Assembly: GCA_041498815.1 (NCBI GenBank)
Contig: JBGQJC010000010.1
Span: forward strand, 1-56,970
DNA length: 56,970 nucleotides
Direction of reading: 5' to 3'
DNA from: DATDPM01 sp041498815
Lineage (GTDB): Bacteria; Pseudomonadota; Alphaproteobacteria; DATDPM01
In this document: positions 27,671 to 36,266 of the stretch, piece by piece
How positions within the stretch are numbered: position 1 is the first letter of the stretch
Layout: every line of letters starts with the position of its first letter
Program-made: the position numbers and the translations under genes
Notes under the pieces: generated by a model
What the model saw: the letters and a program-made list of their open reading frames with translations, nothing else
The model's database searches: none
Told to the model about the DNA's origin: nothing

Positions 27671-28801
27671 TCAGGCCTCGATGGCGGCGGTCTGGCTCCG
27701 GCGCCGCTTCAGGCTTTCGGTGCGAAGCTGGCCGCAGGCGGCCATGATGTCCTGGCCGCGCGGGGTGCGCACCGGCGCGATATATCCGGCCTTGGTCAGC
27801 ACCTCGGCGAAGGCCGAAATCGCCGCTGCGCCCGAGCATTCGAACGGCGCCCCGGGCCAGGGGTTGAAGGGGATGAGGTTCACCTTGGCCGGGATTCCCG
27901 CCAAAAGTTTTACCAGCCGCCTGGCTTCGGCCGTGGAATCGTTGACGCCCTTGAGCATCACGTATTCGAAGGTGATGCGCCGCGCCTTGCTCGACCCCGG
28001 ATAATCGCGGCAGGCCGCCAAAAGCTCCGACAGCGGATACTTCTTATTGAGCGGCACGATTTGCTCCCGCAGCTCGTCGGTCACGGCGTGGAGCGAAACC
28101 GCGAGCTTGACGCCCAGCTCCTCGCCGCAGCGCCGGATCATCGGCACCACGCCCGCGGTGGATAAGGTGATGCGCCGGCGCGAGATCGCGATGCCCTCAT
28201 TGTCCATGATGATGCGGATGGCCTTGGCCACGTTGTCGTAGTTGAACAGCGGCTCGCCCATGCCCATGAGCACGACGTTGGACAACAACCGCCCTTCCTT
28301 GGGCGACGGCCATTCGCCCAACTCATCGCGCGCCAGCATGACCTGGCCGACGATCTCCGCCGCGCTCAGATTGCGCACCAGCGGTTGCGTGCCCGTGTGG
28401 CAGAACTTGCAGGTGAGCGTGCAGCCGACCTGGGAGGAAACGCACAAGGCGCCCCGGTCCTTTTCCGGGATGTGAACGCACTCCGCCTCGTTGCCGTCCG
28501 CGAATTTCAAAAGCCATTTTCGGGTGCCATCGAACGAAACCTGTGCCTGGGCCGCGACCGGCCGCAACACGCTAAAGCGCGCGGCAAGCGTGTCTCGAAA
28601 CGCCTTCGACAGCGAGGTCATGTCCGAAAAATCCCGCGCCCCGCGGTGATAGATCCAATGCCACAGCTGCTTCGCGCGGAATTTAGGCGCGCCGATTTCC
28701 GCCATCAGCTGCGCCAGCTCCGCCCGGTCGAGGCCGGCCAAATTCACGGCTGTGCTTGAAGCTACCGCCGACGCCGCGGATATCTTGGGAACCGGTTTCA
28801 T
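27671..28801 (-). CDS. rlmN: Dual-specificity 23S rRNA (A2503)/tRNA (A37) methyltransferase RlmN
   Basis: The 376-residue radical SAM enzyme makes 2-methyladenosine in 23S rRNA and some tRNAs. The [4Fe-4S] motif is CTLTCKFC in VSSQVGCTLTCKFCHTGTQ. LMGMGEPLFNYDNVAKAI, RRRITLSTAGVVP and FNPWPGAPFECS are family landmarks. The C-terminal active-site Cys is in RGQDIMAACGQL. I chose the ATG at 28801, since an upstream start at 28837 adds only a dozen unrelated residues. It lies downstream of the IalB-like gene on the same strand. Confidence 0.96.
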   Translation of the reverse strand: MKPVPKISAASAVASSTAVNLAGLDRAELAQLMAEIGAPKFRAKQLWHWIYHRGARDFSDMTSLSKAFRDTLAARFSVLRPVAAQAQVSFDGTRKWLLKFADGNEAECVHIPEKDRGALCVSSQVGCTLTCKFCHTGTQPLVRNLSAAEIVGQVMLARDELGEWPSPKEGRLLSNVVLMGMGEPLFNYDNVAKAIRIIMDNEGIAISRRRITLSTAGVVPMIRRCGEELGVKLAVSLHAVTDELREQIVPLNKKYPLSELLAACRDYPGSSKARRITFEYVMLKGVNDSTAEARRLVKLLAGIPAKVNLIPFNPWPGAPFECSGAAAISAFAEVLTKAGYIAPVRTPRGQDIMAACGQLRTESLKRRRSQTAAIEA

Positions 28802-28853
28802 GATGGGCCCAATATAAGACGCCGGGCCGCCCGGCAACAGCGGGCGAAATGCG

Positions 28854-29417
28854 CTACTTCTTGCCTTTATCCGGCTTGGCGGGCTTGGGCGCCGGCTTCT
28901 GGACCGCTTGGGGGCAAGCCTTGGTGATCGCCTCGTAGGCCTTGCCGAAGCCGGACAAAGAATAAGTGTCGGTGGTGCGCGTGCCTTTGTTCGAACTGCC
29001 GACGACCAGCATTTTCGAACTCTTTTTCATTTCCGCGACCATCGCCTTGTCCGCCGCGGCGTCGCTGTTCCAGGCGCGGTCGCCCTTGGAAAACAGGTTG
29101 AACTTCTTCTCGTCCACCTGAACCAGCACGTCTTCCTTCGGCTGGAAGTCGTAACCGGACACCACGCTCACCACGTCGAAGGTCTTGTCGCTTAAATTAT
29201 CGGTGACCAAAACCGCCACGTCGCCGCGGTTGGTATATTTCCCCTCCTTCTTCACCGGGGCGCTGGCCGCGTAACAAAGCTTCGAGGCGCCTTGGCCTTC
29301 GGCAAAGGCCGACCACTCCCCGAAGGTCCCCAAGACTTCCGGCGGTTCGGCGGCGGGCAACGGCGCCGCCGCACAAGAAACCGAAATCGTCAAAAGAATC
29401 GTCTTCAACGCACGCAT
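28854..29417 (-). CDS. Invasion-associated locus B (IalB) family exported protein
   Basis: The 187-residue protein has a signal peptide (MRALKTILLTISVSCAAAPL ending near PAAEPP), then FGEWSAFAEGQGASKLCYAA, the IalB signature. The body contains NRGDVAVLVTDNL and NLFSKGDRAWNSDAAADKAM, and the end is a Pro/Lys-rich tail. IalB proteins are periplasmic or envelope proteins of Alphaproteobacteria; a role in red-cell invasion is known only in Bartonella, so no such role is claimed here. The ATG at 29417 follows AAGGAGA. A start at 29498, coupled to the previous gene, would add MSAAQTARAK-type repeats before the signal peptide and is less likely. Confidence 0.85.
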   Translation of the reverse strand: MRALKTILLTISVSCAAAPLPAAEPPEVLGTFGEWSAFAEGQGASKLCYAASAPVKKEGKYTNRGDVAVLVTDNLSDKTFDVVSVVSGYDFQPKEDVLVQVDEKKFNLFSKGDRAWNSDAAADKAMVAEMKKSSKMLVVGSSNKGTRTTDTYSLSGFGKAYEAITKACPQAVQKPAPKPAKPDKGKK

Positions 29418-29444
29418 CGCTTTCGCCGTCTCCTTCTTGTTTCT

Positions 29445-29500
29445 GCGCGCCGTTTGCGCCGCACTCATTTTTGCGCGCGCCGTTTGCGCCGCACTCATTT
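29445..29500. repeat. Two-copy tandem duplication over the RNA methyltransferase stop codon
   Basis: Identical 26-bp copies lie at 29445-29470 and 29475-29500, with a 30-bp period. Each has TTTGCGCCGCACTCATTT at its end. The right copy contains the TGA (29497-29495) that ends the upstream minus-strand gene. The left copy lies in the leader of the IalB-like gene. The 30-bp period keeps frame (ten codons). Confidence 0.9.
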
Positions 29501-30037
29501 CTGGGCGCGCCTTTTCCGGCGCTCCACGGGCGGGCCGAATACATGGGGCGGAAGCGGCGTCACCTTTCCACCCACCGCCACCGGGCGCTCGGCGAAGCGG
29601 CCGGCCGAAAGCAGCCGGTCGTACATCACGATCGCGCCCGCAACCGCCAGATTCAAACAAAACCGTGTCGGAATTTTGACGACCTCGTCGCACAAAGCCA
29701 GAAGCTCGGGCGACAGGCTCCCCCGCTCGTGCCCCAGCACATAGGCCGCCGCCCGCGGGTGGCGGAAGCTGGGCAAGGCCGCCGCGTCTTCGAGAAATTC
29801 AATGCCCACAAGGCGGCAGTCGCGCGGCAGGCGCAACGACTTGACGTCCGGAAACTCGTAAAGGGGAATCTGGCCCGGCGTATCGGAGGTGTCGGCGTTC
29901 GCCGCTTCCGCCCTGGCGTAATTCGCGCCGATCAGGAACACGAAGCTCGCGCCAAAGGCGTGCGCCGCGCGGAACACCCCGCCCGCGTTCATGGCTTTGG
30001 AAACGCCCTCGACGCCGATGCCGAAATAGCCCCGCAT
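29495..30037 (-). CDS. TrmH/SpoU family RNA methyltransferase
   Basis: The 180-residue SPOUT-fold protein has the opening RGYFGIGVEGVSKAMNAGGV, the SAM-knot segments AAYVLGHERGSLSPELLALC and the closing motif RFCLNLAVAGAIVMYDRLL. These are the three SpoU motifs. It probably 2'-O-methylates rRNA or tRNA; the exact substrate cannot be told. The ATG at 30037 matches the family start, and an upstream GTG at 30064 is the alternative. Its stop codon lies within a tandem duplication. Confidence 0.9.
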   Translation of the reverse strand: MRGYFGIGVEGVSKAMNAGGVFRAAHAFGASFVFLIGANYARAEAANADTSDTPGQIPLYEFPDVKSLRLPRDCRLVGIEFLEDAAALPSFRHPRAAAYVLGHERGSLSPELLALCDEVVKIPTRFCLNLAVAGAIVMYDRLLSAGRFAERPVAVGGKVTPLPPHVFGPPVERRKRRAQK

Positions 30038-30150
30038 CGGCCTTGACGCTTGCACAAGGCTCACCGCCAGGCAAGGCGGTTGTGGCCGGCCGCCGGACCG
30101 GGCGTGCCGTCGCTTCCAGCAACCGCGGTTTCGCCTTAACCTCCGCGCCG

Positions 30151-31110
30151 ATGTTTCCGCTTCCCATGCCCTCCTGGATCGCCCGGCTGCAAGGGGCGAT
30201 CGCGCGCGCCTCGCCCGCGACGCGCGGCGCCTTATGGATGGTGCTGGCCGCCGGTCTGGCCGCGCTCATGGCCGGCCTCATCCGCTTTCTCTCGGCGACG
30301 CTGCATCCCTTCGAGATCGCCTTCATCCGGAGCTTCCTGGGGCTCGTGTTCATCGCGCCCTGGCTGCTGCGCGCGGGACTGCCGGCCGCCCGCACCAACC
30401 GGCTGCCTCTGTTCTCGATCCGCGCCGTCGTCGGCGCCGTGGCCATGCTCAGCTGGTTTTACGGGCTGGCGCTGATGCCGCTCGCCGATGCGGTGGCCCT
30501 CAGCTTCACGGCGCCGTTGTTTGCCACCGCGGGCGCGGCGATTTTCCTGGGCGAACACGTGCGGGCCCGGCGCTGGACCGCAACCGCCATCGGCTTTTGC
30601 GGCGCCATGGTGATCCTGCGCCCCGGCACGGAGAGCCTCACTTTCGGCGCCCTGGTGGTTCTGGTTTCGGCCGCGACCATGGCGGCTGCCGGGCTGATGG
30701 TGAAAGAGCTTTCGCGCACCGAGCCGGCCAAGGTGATCGTGTTCTACATGGTGCTGTTCATGAGCCCGCTCACCCTGGTTCCGGCGCTTTTCGTCTGGCA
30801 CTGGCCGAGCCTTGGCGAATTCATCTGGCTCATTGCCCTGTCGGCGGTTGCGACCGCGGCGAATTTTGCGACCACGAGGGCGCTGGTCGAAGCCGACATT
30901 TCGGTCGTCGCCTCCTTCGATTTCGTGCGCCTGCCGGCGACGGCGATCCTGGCCTATTTCGCCTTCGCCGAAGTGCCGGACCGCTGGACCTGGATCGGTG
31001 GTGCTGCTATCGCCGCCTCCACACTTTATATTGTGCTGCGGGAAGCGAAGCTCGACCGGCTGCGCCGCAAGGCGCTCGAAGCCGAATCTCCGGCGCCAGG
31101 CGCGCCCTGA
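30151..31110 (+). CDS. DMT superfamily (EamA) transporter, first of a tandem pair
   Basis: The 319-residue membrane protein has ten predicted helices in two EamA halves. Landmarks are HPFEIAFIRSFLGLVFIAPW, the helix end DAVALSFTAPLF, EHVRARRWTATAIGFCGAMV and EVPDRWTWIGGAAIAASTLY. Substrate is unknown; relatives export amino acids or other metabolites. The ATG at 30151 starts the homologous block. Its stop directly abuts the next transporter start, so the two paralogues are co-transcribed and possibly work together. Confidence 0.92.
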   Translation: MFPLPMPSWIARLQGAIARASPATRGALWMVLAAGLAALMAGLIRFLSATLHPFEIAFIRSFLGLVFIAPWLLRAGLPAARTNRLPLFSIRAVVGAVAMLSWFYGLALMPLADAVALSFTAPLFATAGAAIFLGEHVRARRWTATAIGFCGAMVILRPGTESLTFGALVVLVSAATMAAAGLMVKELSRTEPAKVIVFYMVLFMSPLTLVPALFVWHWPSLGEFIWLIALSAVATAANFATTRALVEADISVVASFDFVRLPATAILAYFAFAEVPDRWTWIGGAAIAASTLYIVLREAKLDRLRRKALEAESPAPGAP

Positions 31111-32052
31111 ATGTTTCATCCCGTGCCCGAAAGATTCCGCGCGTGTGCGGCCGCCCTGGTGCGGCGCTGGGATCTCCTGCCCGTCAACATCCGCGGCTCG
31201 ATCTGGGTCACGCTCGCGGCCTTGACCTTCACCCTCATGGCCGGCGTCATCAAGACGTTGGGAGCGCGTCTCGACAGTTTCGAGATTTCCTTCTTCCGCT
31301 GCCTGTTCGCGCTCATCGTCACCTTCCCCTTCGCTTTGCGCGAAGGCCCCGCCGCGTTCCGCACCCGGCACCTCGGGCTGCATCTGGCGCGGGCCGGCGT
31401 CGGCGTGCTCGCCATGTTCTGCGGCTACTACGGAATCACGAAATTGCCGCTTGCCGATGTCACCACCATCGGCTTCACCCGCGCGCTGTTCATGATTCCG
31501 CTGGCCGTCCTGTTCCTCGGCGAAAAAGTGCACCTCGCGCGGTGGACCGCGACGGCCGCGGGGTTCATCGGGGTCCTCGTCATGCTGCGCCCCGGCGGCG
31601 AGGGCCCGGTCTTCGCCGTGCTGGTGGCGCTCGCGGCCGCGGCCTTCACCGCGGGCGGCATCGTGCTCATCAAAAAACTTTCCGAGACCGAGCATCCGGT
31701 GACGATTCTGGTGTTCTACAATTTCGCGACCACGCTGGTGTCGTTCCCCACTATTTTCCCGGTCTGGACCGCGCCCACGCTTCGCGAACTCGTGCTTCTC
31801 GGCGTGGTCGCAGCCCTCGCCGGCATCGGCCAGTTTTGCACCATCCGCGGCTACGCCGATTCGGAAGCCTCCGCCGTCGTCGCCTTCGGCTATTCGCGCA
31901 TGATCTTCGCGCTCGGGATCGGCTTTTTGATTTGGGGCGAGATCCCCGATCTTTGGTCGCTCATGGGCGCCGCCATCATCGTCGCCAGCACGCTCTTCAT
32001 CGGCTTGCGCGAAGCGCGGCGCAAAACCCTGCGCGAAGCCGCCCCGCCCTAA
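31111..32052 (+). CDS. DMT superfamily (EamA) transporter, second of a tandem pair
   Basis: The 313-residue membrane protein is a paralogue of the gene before it, with the same order of motifs: DSFEISFFRCLFALIVTFPF, ADVTTIGFTRALFMIPLAVL, EKVHLARWTATAAGFIGVLV and EIPDLWSLMGAAIIVASTLF. Ten helices are predicted. It starts at the base after the stop codon of the first copy. The resemblance suggests tandem duplication or a heteromeric exporter; the substrate is unknown. Confidence 0.92.
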   Translation: MFHPVPERFRACAAALVRRWDLLPVNIRGSIWVTLAALTFTLMAGVIKTLGARLDSFEISFFRCLFALIVTFPFALREGPAAFRTRHLGLHLARAGVGVLAMFCGYYGITKLPLADVTTIGFTRALFMIPLAVLFLGEKVHLARWTATAAGFIGVLVMLRPGGEGPVFAVLVALAAAAFTAGGIVLIKKLSETEHPVTILVFYNFATTLVSFPTIFPVWTAPTLRELVLLGVVAALAGIGQFCTIRGYADSEASAVVAFGYSRMIFALGIGFLIWGEIPDLWSLMGAAIIVASTLFIGLREARRKTLREAAPP

Positions 32053-32103
32053 AGCCGGCCCGGCGCCTTGGCGCGCGGCGGCAAGCTAAGGTATCGTGCC
32101 GCC

Positions 32104-32502
32104 ATGCCGCGGTTTCACCTCAACCCGCCGACCCTTGCCGACCTCGAGGCCATAGCCGCCACGGCGCTTGCCACGATTCCGGACGAGCTCAAGCGGCATG
32201 CCCGCGACGTGGTGATCCGGGTCGATGATTTCCCCGACGAAGACGCGCTCGACGAGCTCGGCATGGAAGACCCGTTCGAGCTCCTGGGGCTTTACCGCGG
32301 GGTGGCGCTGCCGCGCAAAAGCGTGCTCGATACCCCGCGCAGCGTCGACATGGTGTTTCTCTATCGCCGCCCGATCCTCGACTACTGGTGCGAAACCGGC
32401 GACGAGCTGCCCGACATCGTGCGTCATGTCCTGATCCACGAGATCGGCCATCATTTCGGTTTTTCCGACGAGGACATGGAGCGGATCGAGAACGAGCCGT
32501 AG
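32104..32502 (+). CDS. Metallopeptidase family protein (zincin, HEIGHH motif)
   Basis: The 132-residue cytoplasmic protein ends in a zinc-protease helix HVLIHEIGHHFGFSDEDM, with HEIGHH at 112-117. ELGMEDPFELLGLYRGVALP and the FLYRRPILDYW strand are typical of this small minimal zincin family. Substrates are not known. The ATG at 32104 is the family start. The last codons (ERIENEP and stop) are duplicated as DNA just downstream. Confidence 0.9.
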   Translation: MPRFHLNPPTLADLEAIAATALATIPDELKRHARDVVIRVDDFPDEDALDELGMEDPFELLGLYRGVALPRKSVLDTPRSVDMVFLYRRPILDYWCETGDELPDIVRHVLIHEIGHHFGFSDEDMERIENEP

Positions 32503-32536
32503 CGGCGAGCGGATCGAGAACGAGCCGTAGCGGCGA
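32481..32536. repeat. Perfect 28-bp tandem duplication across a stop codon
   Basis: The 28-bp unit at 32481-32508 is repeated exactly at 32509-32536. The left copy encodes the last residues of the metallopeptidase gene plus its TAG and six following bases. The right copy lies in the 3' untranslated space before the convergent UDG-family gene. Confidence 0.95.
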
Positions 32537-32543
32537 GGTTCCG

Positions 32544-33131
32544 TCACCCTTCCAGGATCAGCGAAACCCGCCGGCGCAATTCCGGCACCAGTTTTTTCTC
32601 GAACCACGGATTGCGGGCGAGCCAGCCGGTGTTGCGCCAGCTCGGATGCGGCAGCGGCAGGAACTCCGGCAGAAACTCGCGCCAGGCACGCACCGTCCCG
32701 GTCATGGAATCCTTTTGCTCCGCCCCCAGGTAATAGGCCAAGGCATAGCTTCCCACCAGCAGCGTCAATCTTATATTCGACAGCGCCGGGCGCAGCTTCG
32801 GGTGCCAAAGGGGCGCGCATTCGCTCCTCGGCGGCAAATCGCCGCCCGCCTTGTCGCGGCCGGGATAACACATGCCGACGGGAAGGATCGCGACCCGCCG
32901 GTCGTCGTAGAATTGCTCGCGGGTCAAGCCCAGCCAGCCGCGCAACCGGTCCCCGGAGCGGTCGTTGAACGGAATTCCGGTTGCATGGACTTTCGTGCCC
33001 GGCGCCTGGCTGACGATCAGGAGTCGCGCCGATTTGCGCAACTGCAATACCGGCCGGGGACCGAGCGGCAGGTGCGCTTCGCAAACCCGGCAGGCCCGCA
33101 CCTCGGCGAGCAGATCGTCGAGCTTGGTCAT
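32544..33131 (-). CDS. Uracil-DNA glycosylase superfamily protein (COG1573-like)
   Basis: The 195-residue protein opens with LLAEVRACRVCEAHLPLGPR, whose Cys pair is typical of this group. The active-site motif region is LLIVSQAPGTKVHATGIPFN, and the DNA-contact region is LPLPHPSWRNTGWLARNPWF. A base-excision or related DNA-binding role is inferred from the superfamily. The motif A sequence SQAPG differs from the GE(A/P)PG form of classic family 4 UDGs, so the substrate is uncertain. The ATG at 33131 overlaps the sirtuin stop, so the two are coupled. Confidence 0.85.
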   Translation of the reverse strand: MTKLDDLLAEVRACRVCEAHLPLGPRPVLQLRKSARLLIVSQAPGTKVHATGIPFNDRSGDRLRGWLGLTREQFYDDRRVAILPVGMCYPGRDKAGGDLPPRSECAPLWHPKLRPALSNIRLTLLVGSYALAYYLGAEQKDSMTGTVRAWREFLPEFLPLPHPSWRNTGWLARNPWFEKKLVPELRRRVSLILEG

Positions 33132-33844
33132 GGGGCATTCAAAATGCGCGCGACGAATTCGGGAACGATCTTGCCCGCCGGCCCATGGATCGCTTCCGCG
33201 AATTGCCCGCGCACCAGGGACGGCTCGAGATTGAGTTCCACCGTATGCGCATGGCCGCGCACCTGGGCGACAAGCCCGGCCGCGGGATAAACGGCCCCCG
33301 AGGTTCCGATGGCGGCGAAAAGCCCGCAAGACTCGCAAGCCGCCATGATCTCATCGAGCCGCAACGGCATTTCGCCGAACCAAACCACATGAGGACGAAG
33401 CGTGCCGATCGCGCCGCAGGCGGGGCAGGATTCCGCCCGCCCGAGGTCGCCCAACCGTTCGCGTACATCGAGACAGGAGCCGCACCGCGCCTTCAAGATC
33501 TCGCCGTGCATGTGGATGAGGTTGCGGCTGCCCGCCCGTTCGTGCAGGTTATCGATGTTTTGCGTCACGATCAGGACCTCGCCCGGATAATGGCGTTCCA
33601 ACTCGGCCAAGGCCAGATGGGCGGCATTGGGCGCGACCTTGCCGGACAAGAGGGATCTCCGCCGCGCATTATAAAATTCATGCACGCGGTCCGGGTCACG
33701 GGCGAAAGCCTCGGGTGTCGCCACGTCCTCGATCTTGACTTCGGCCCAAATGCCGTCCGGATCGCGAAAGGTATCCAAGCCGGACTCTTTCGAAATTCCG
33801 GACCCCGTGAGAACCACGACGCTGGGCTTGGGTTGCGCCGGCAT
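33128..33844 (-). CDS. cobB: NAD-dependent protein deacylase (class III sirtuin)
   Basis: The 238-residue enzyme removes acyl groups from lysines using NAD. GSGISKESGLDTFRD is the NAD loop and TQNIDNLHERAG (94-105) follows. The catalytic His is His113 in HMHGE. Four Cys (121, 124, 140 and 143) bind zinc. Tyr58 and Arg61 in EFYNARRRSL match the Y-x-x-R pair that lets Sirt5 and E. coli CobB remove succinyl and malonyl groups. It is coupled to the UDG-family gene and divergent from the phosphatase gene by about 30 bp. Confidence 0.95.
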   Translation of the reverse strand: MPAQPKPSVVVLTGSGISKESGLDTFRDPDGIWAEVKIEDVATPEAFARDPDRVHEFYNARRRSLLSGKVAPNAAHLALAELERHYPGEVLIVTQNIDNLHERAGSRNLIHMHGEILKARCGSCLDVRERLGDLGRAESCPACGAIGTLRPHVVWFGEMPLRLDEIMAACESCGLFAAIGTSGAVYPAAGLVAQVRGHAHTVELNLEPSLVRGQFAEAIHGPAGKIVPEFVARILNAP

Positions 33845-33873
33845 TTTGCGATGCGATGATAGCGGAGGCCGGG

Positions 33874-34350
33874 GTGGTCCGGATTCTTTTCGTTTGTCTT
33901 GGCAACATCTGCCGCTCGCCCACGGCCGACGGCGTGTTCCGCAAATTGGTGGCGGAGGCCGGGCTTTCGCAGCTCATCGAATCCGCTTCGGCCGGCGCCA
34001 GCGACTACCATGCCGGCGCGCCGCCGGACGCCCGCGCCATCGCCGCCGCCGGGCGGCGCGGCATCGACCTTTCCGCCATGCGCGCCCGTAAGGTAACCCC
34101 CGGGGATCTCAAGGATTTCGACCTTTTGCTTGCCATGGATGGCATGGTGCTCGACCACCTTGCCACCCTGCGGCGCAGGGCCTCGCGGGGAGAGATCGGG
34201 CTCTTCCTCGATCATGCGCCGCACCTCAATCTCCGCGACATGCCGGACCCTTACCTCGGCGGCGACGAAGGATTCGAACGGATCCTCGATCTCGCCGAGC
34301 ATGGGGCAAAGGGCCTCTTGGCCAACATCCGGCGCGACCGGCTGGGCTAG
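33874..34350 (+). CDS. Low-molecular-weight protein-tyrosine phosphatase
   Basis: The 158-residue enzyme has the P-loop VCLGNICRSP with nucleophile Cys8 and Arg14 near the N-terminus. The general acid is in MPDPYLGGDEGF near the C-terminus. I chose the GTG at 33874, which has GGAGG five bases upstream and gives the usual N-terminus VRILFVCLGNICRSP; an ATG at 33856 adds six residues. It hydrolyses phosphotyrosine or small phosphates; physiological targets are unknown. The fructosamine-kinase-like gene follows after four bases. Confidence 0.92.
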   Translation: MVRILFVCLGNICRSPTADGVFRKLVAEAGLSQLIESASAGASDYHAGAPPDARAIAAAGRRGIDLSAMRARKVTPGDLKDFDLLLAMDGMVLDHLATLRRRASRGEIGLFLDHAPHLNLRDMPDPYLGGDEGFERILDLAEHGAKGLLANIRRDRLG

Positions 34351-34354
34351 GGCG

Positions 34355-35212
34355 ATGCCCGCCGGAGCCCGGTGGCAGGCGATCGAATCGGCGGCGCACA
34401 AAAAAATAAAACATGCGCATCCGCTATCCGGCGGCTGCGTTTCCGAAGTCCTGCTGGTGGAATTCGAAGACGGCACGGCCTCGGTCGCCAAATCGGGCGG
34501 GCCCAATGCTTGGTTGCCGCTCGAAGCCTGGATGCTCGGCTACTTAAAAAAGGAGAGCCGGCTTCCGGTCCCGGCCGTCCTCCATGCCGCGGACGATCTC
34601 CTGCTTCTCGAATATCTCGAATCGGGGGATGCGATCGATGCGCAGGCCCAAATCCATGCCGCCGATCTGCTCGCCGATCTTCACGGCATAACCGCGCCCG
34701 AGTTTGGGCTTTCGCGCGATACCGTGATCGGCGGGCTCCCGCAGCCCAATCCGCGCTCCCAATCCTGGATCGGCTTCTTCCGCGACTCGAGACTTGTTCA
34801 TATGGCGCGCCTCGCGCGCGACGAGAACCGCATCGACTCCGGCCTTCTCGAGCGGATTGAAAGCCTGGCCGCGCGCCTCGGCGAATTCCTCGAAGAACCG
34901 GCGGCGCCCGCGCTCATCCATGGCGATATGTGGGGCGGCAATGTGCTGTGCCGCAGGGGACGTGTCGCGGGGTTCATAGACCCGGCCATCTATTACGCCG
35001 ATCCCGAAATCGAGCTTGCGTTCTCGACCCTGTTTTCGACGTTCGGTGATTCGTTCTTCGCGCGCTACCGCGAGCATCGCCAAATCCGCCCCGGCTTCTT
35101 CGAGACGCGGCGCGATATCTACAATCTATATCCGCTGCTCGTGCATGTGCGCTTGTTCGGCGGCGGCTATGCGCACGCCGTCGAGCAAACCTTGCGCCGA
35201 TTCGGATTCTAA
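34355..35212 (+). CDS. Fructosamine kinase family protein
   Basis: The 285-residue protein has a kinase-like fold. Motifs are SEVLLVEFEDGTASVAKSGG (nucleotide loop and Lys), LLADLHGITAPEFGL, and the catalytic segment ALIHGDMWGGNVLCRRGRVA followed by GFIDPAIYYADPEIELAFS. Such enzymes phosphorylate ketoamine adducts on glycated proteins or ribulosamines to allow their repair. The LMW phosphatase just before it, four bases away, is a pairing seen for related genes and fits a repair role. The start ATG at 34355 is internal to a longer frame and follows the phosphatase stop. Confidence 0.88.
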   Translation: MPAGARWQAIESAAHKKIKHAHPLSGGCVSEVLLVEFEDGTASVAKSGGPNAWLPLEAWMLGYLKKESRLPVPAVLHAADDLLLLEYLESGDAIDAQAQIHAADLLADLHGITAPEFGLSRDTVIGGLPQPNPRSQSWIGFFRDSRLVHMARLARDENRIDSGLLERIESLAARLGEFLEEPAAPALIHGDMWGGNVLCRRGRVAGFIDPAIYYADPEIELAFSTLFSTFGDSFFARYREHRQIRPGFFETRRDIYNLYPLLVHVRLFGGGYAHAVEQTLRRFGF

Positions 35213-35568
35213 CCGCCGATGCGTTTCAAGACGTGATGGCCCGAGAACAAGCTGCTGTTCTCGTCGCCGTCCATCACCAGGTCGCTGTTTTCGAAAGTCA
35301 CGCGCGCGATCTGCGGTCCCGCGAGCCCGATGATCACCCCGCTGAACTCGATCTTGATGCGGTCGTCGCTGACAAAGCCGTACACGCCCGAGAAATTCTT
35401 GACCGCGGTCGCCAGCACCAGCGTCTTGTCGGGGAAGAATTCGATGGTCTGGTTTTCCGCCATTCGCCACTTGCCGACGATCTCTTTTTCGGCCGGCTTG
35501 GCGCAGGCGGAGATCGACACGGCGATCAAAATCGCGAACAGGCCGCGGAAGATGTTGCGAACTTGCAT
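35209..35568 (-). CDS. Small lipoprotein of unknown function
   Basis: The 119-residue protein has a hydrophobic signal segment (FRGLFAILIAVSISAC) ending in a lipobox-like SISAC, so it is probably a lipoprotein anchored by that Cys. The mature part begins KPAEKEIVGKWRMAENQTIE and is a small beta-rich domain of a type seen in lipoprotein repeats; no catalytic motif is visible. The ATG at 35568 is used because upstream codons do not continue the signal peptide. It ends 4 bp into the end of the convergent kinase-like gene. Confidence 0.75.
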   Translation of the reverse strand: MQVRNIFRGLFAILIAVSISACAKPAEKEIVGKWRMAENQTIEFFPDKTLVLATAVKNFSGVYGFVSDDRIKIEFSGVIIGLAGPQIARVTFENSDLVMDGDENSSLFSGHHVLKRIGG

Positions 35569-35651
35569 GTGCCCCCTTGCCGGCGGACGGTCTGAAGCCG
35601 CCCATTGACCCGGTCTGCCCCACGCATTTACCGGCAGAGCGGGGGCCGGAG

Positions 35652-36245
35652 TCAACCGCCGATGTCGTCTTCGGCCGCCGCACCCAATGCCTGTGCCGGG
35701 GCGGCGCGATTTGCCAAAGGATAGATCCGCTCCGCCCGGTAGATGGGCCCGCTGTGCGAGAGGAAGCTCGAGAACAGCGTGAACCGCCCGACCGCGATCG
35801 GCCCGGCATGGAACAAATTATTATGGGCGAGAAAGACGCCCAACCGCTCGGCGCTCGTCCCCTTGAGCCGCGCGAGCGTGACATGGGGCGAGAATTTCCG
35901 CGCCTCGGGCGGCAGACCCATGCGCACCAGCGCCGATTCTATTTTGTCGCGCAGGAACCCAAGCTCCGGATTACGCGCGACCTCGACGTGGATCGAGCGC
36001 GCGGCTTTGCCCGATCCGAAATATCCGATGCCCTCGAGCGTCAAATCGAATCCGGGCGCATGAACTTCCTCAAGCACTCCGGCGACGTCCCGGTACATGC
36101 CCTCGTCCACTTCGCCGATGAACCGCAAGTTGAGATGAAGATTCTGGGATTCCACCCAACGCGCGCCGGGCATGCCGGCTCCGAGTGCCGCCATGCGCAG
36201 GCGGACAGTTTCAGGAATCTCGATCGCGACGAAAAGGCGAATCAT
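35652..36245 (-). CDS. thpR: RNA 2',3'-cyclic phosphodiesterase (2H family)
   Basis: The 197-residue enzyme opens RLFVAIEIPETVRLRM. It has two 2H motifs: His37-Leu-Asn39-Leu in NLHLNLRFIGEV and His121-Val-Thr123-Leu in SPHVTLARLKG. The first motif has Asn where HxT is usual; the second is canonical. Family members open 2',3'-cyclic phosphates at RNA ends. Length is normal. It follows the aldo/keto reductase gene on the same strand, with 21 bp between. Confidence 0.93.
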   Translation of the reverse strand: MIRLFVAIEIPETVRLRMAALGAGMPGARWVESQNLHLNLRFIGEVDEGMYRDVAGVLEEVHAPGFDLTLEGIGYFGSGKAARSIHVEVARNPELGFLRDKIESALVRMGLPPEARKFSPHVTLARLKGTSAERLGVFLAHNNLFHAGPIAVGRFTLFSSFLSHSGPIYRAERIYPLANRAAPAQALGAAAEDDIGG

Positions 36246-36266
36246 TCCGTGCCTGCTCGAAGCCGC

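Noticed and set aside
29418..29498. An N-terminal extension of the IalB-like gene starting at 29498
   Set aside because: It would place duplicated MSAAQTAR residues before the signal peptide. The ATG at 29417 has AAGGAGA upstream and starts directly at the signal sequence.
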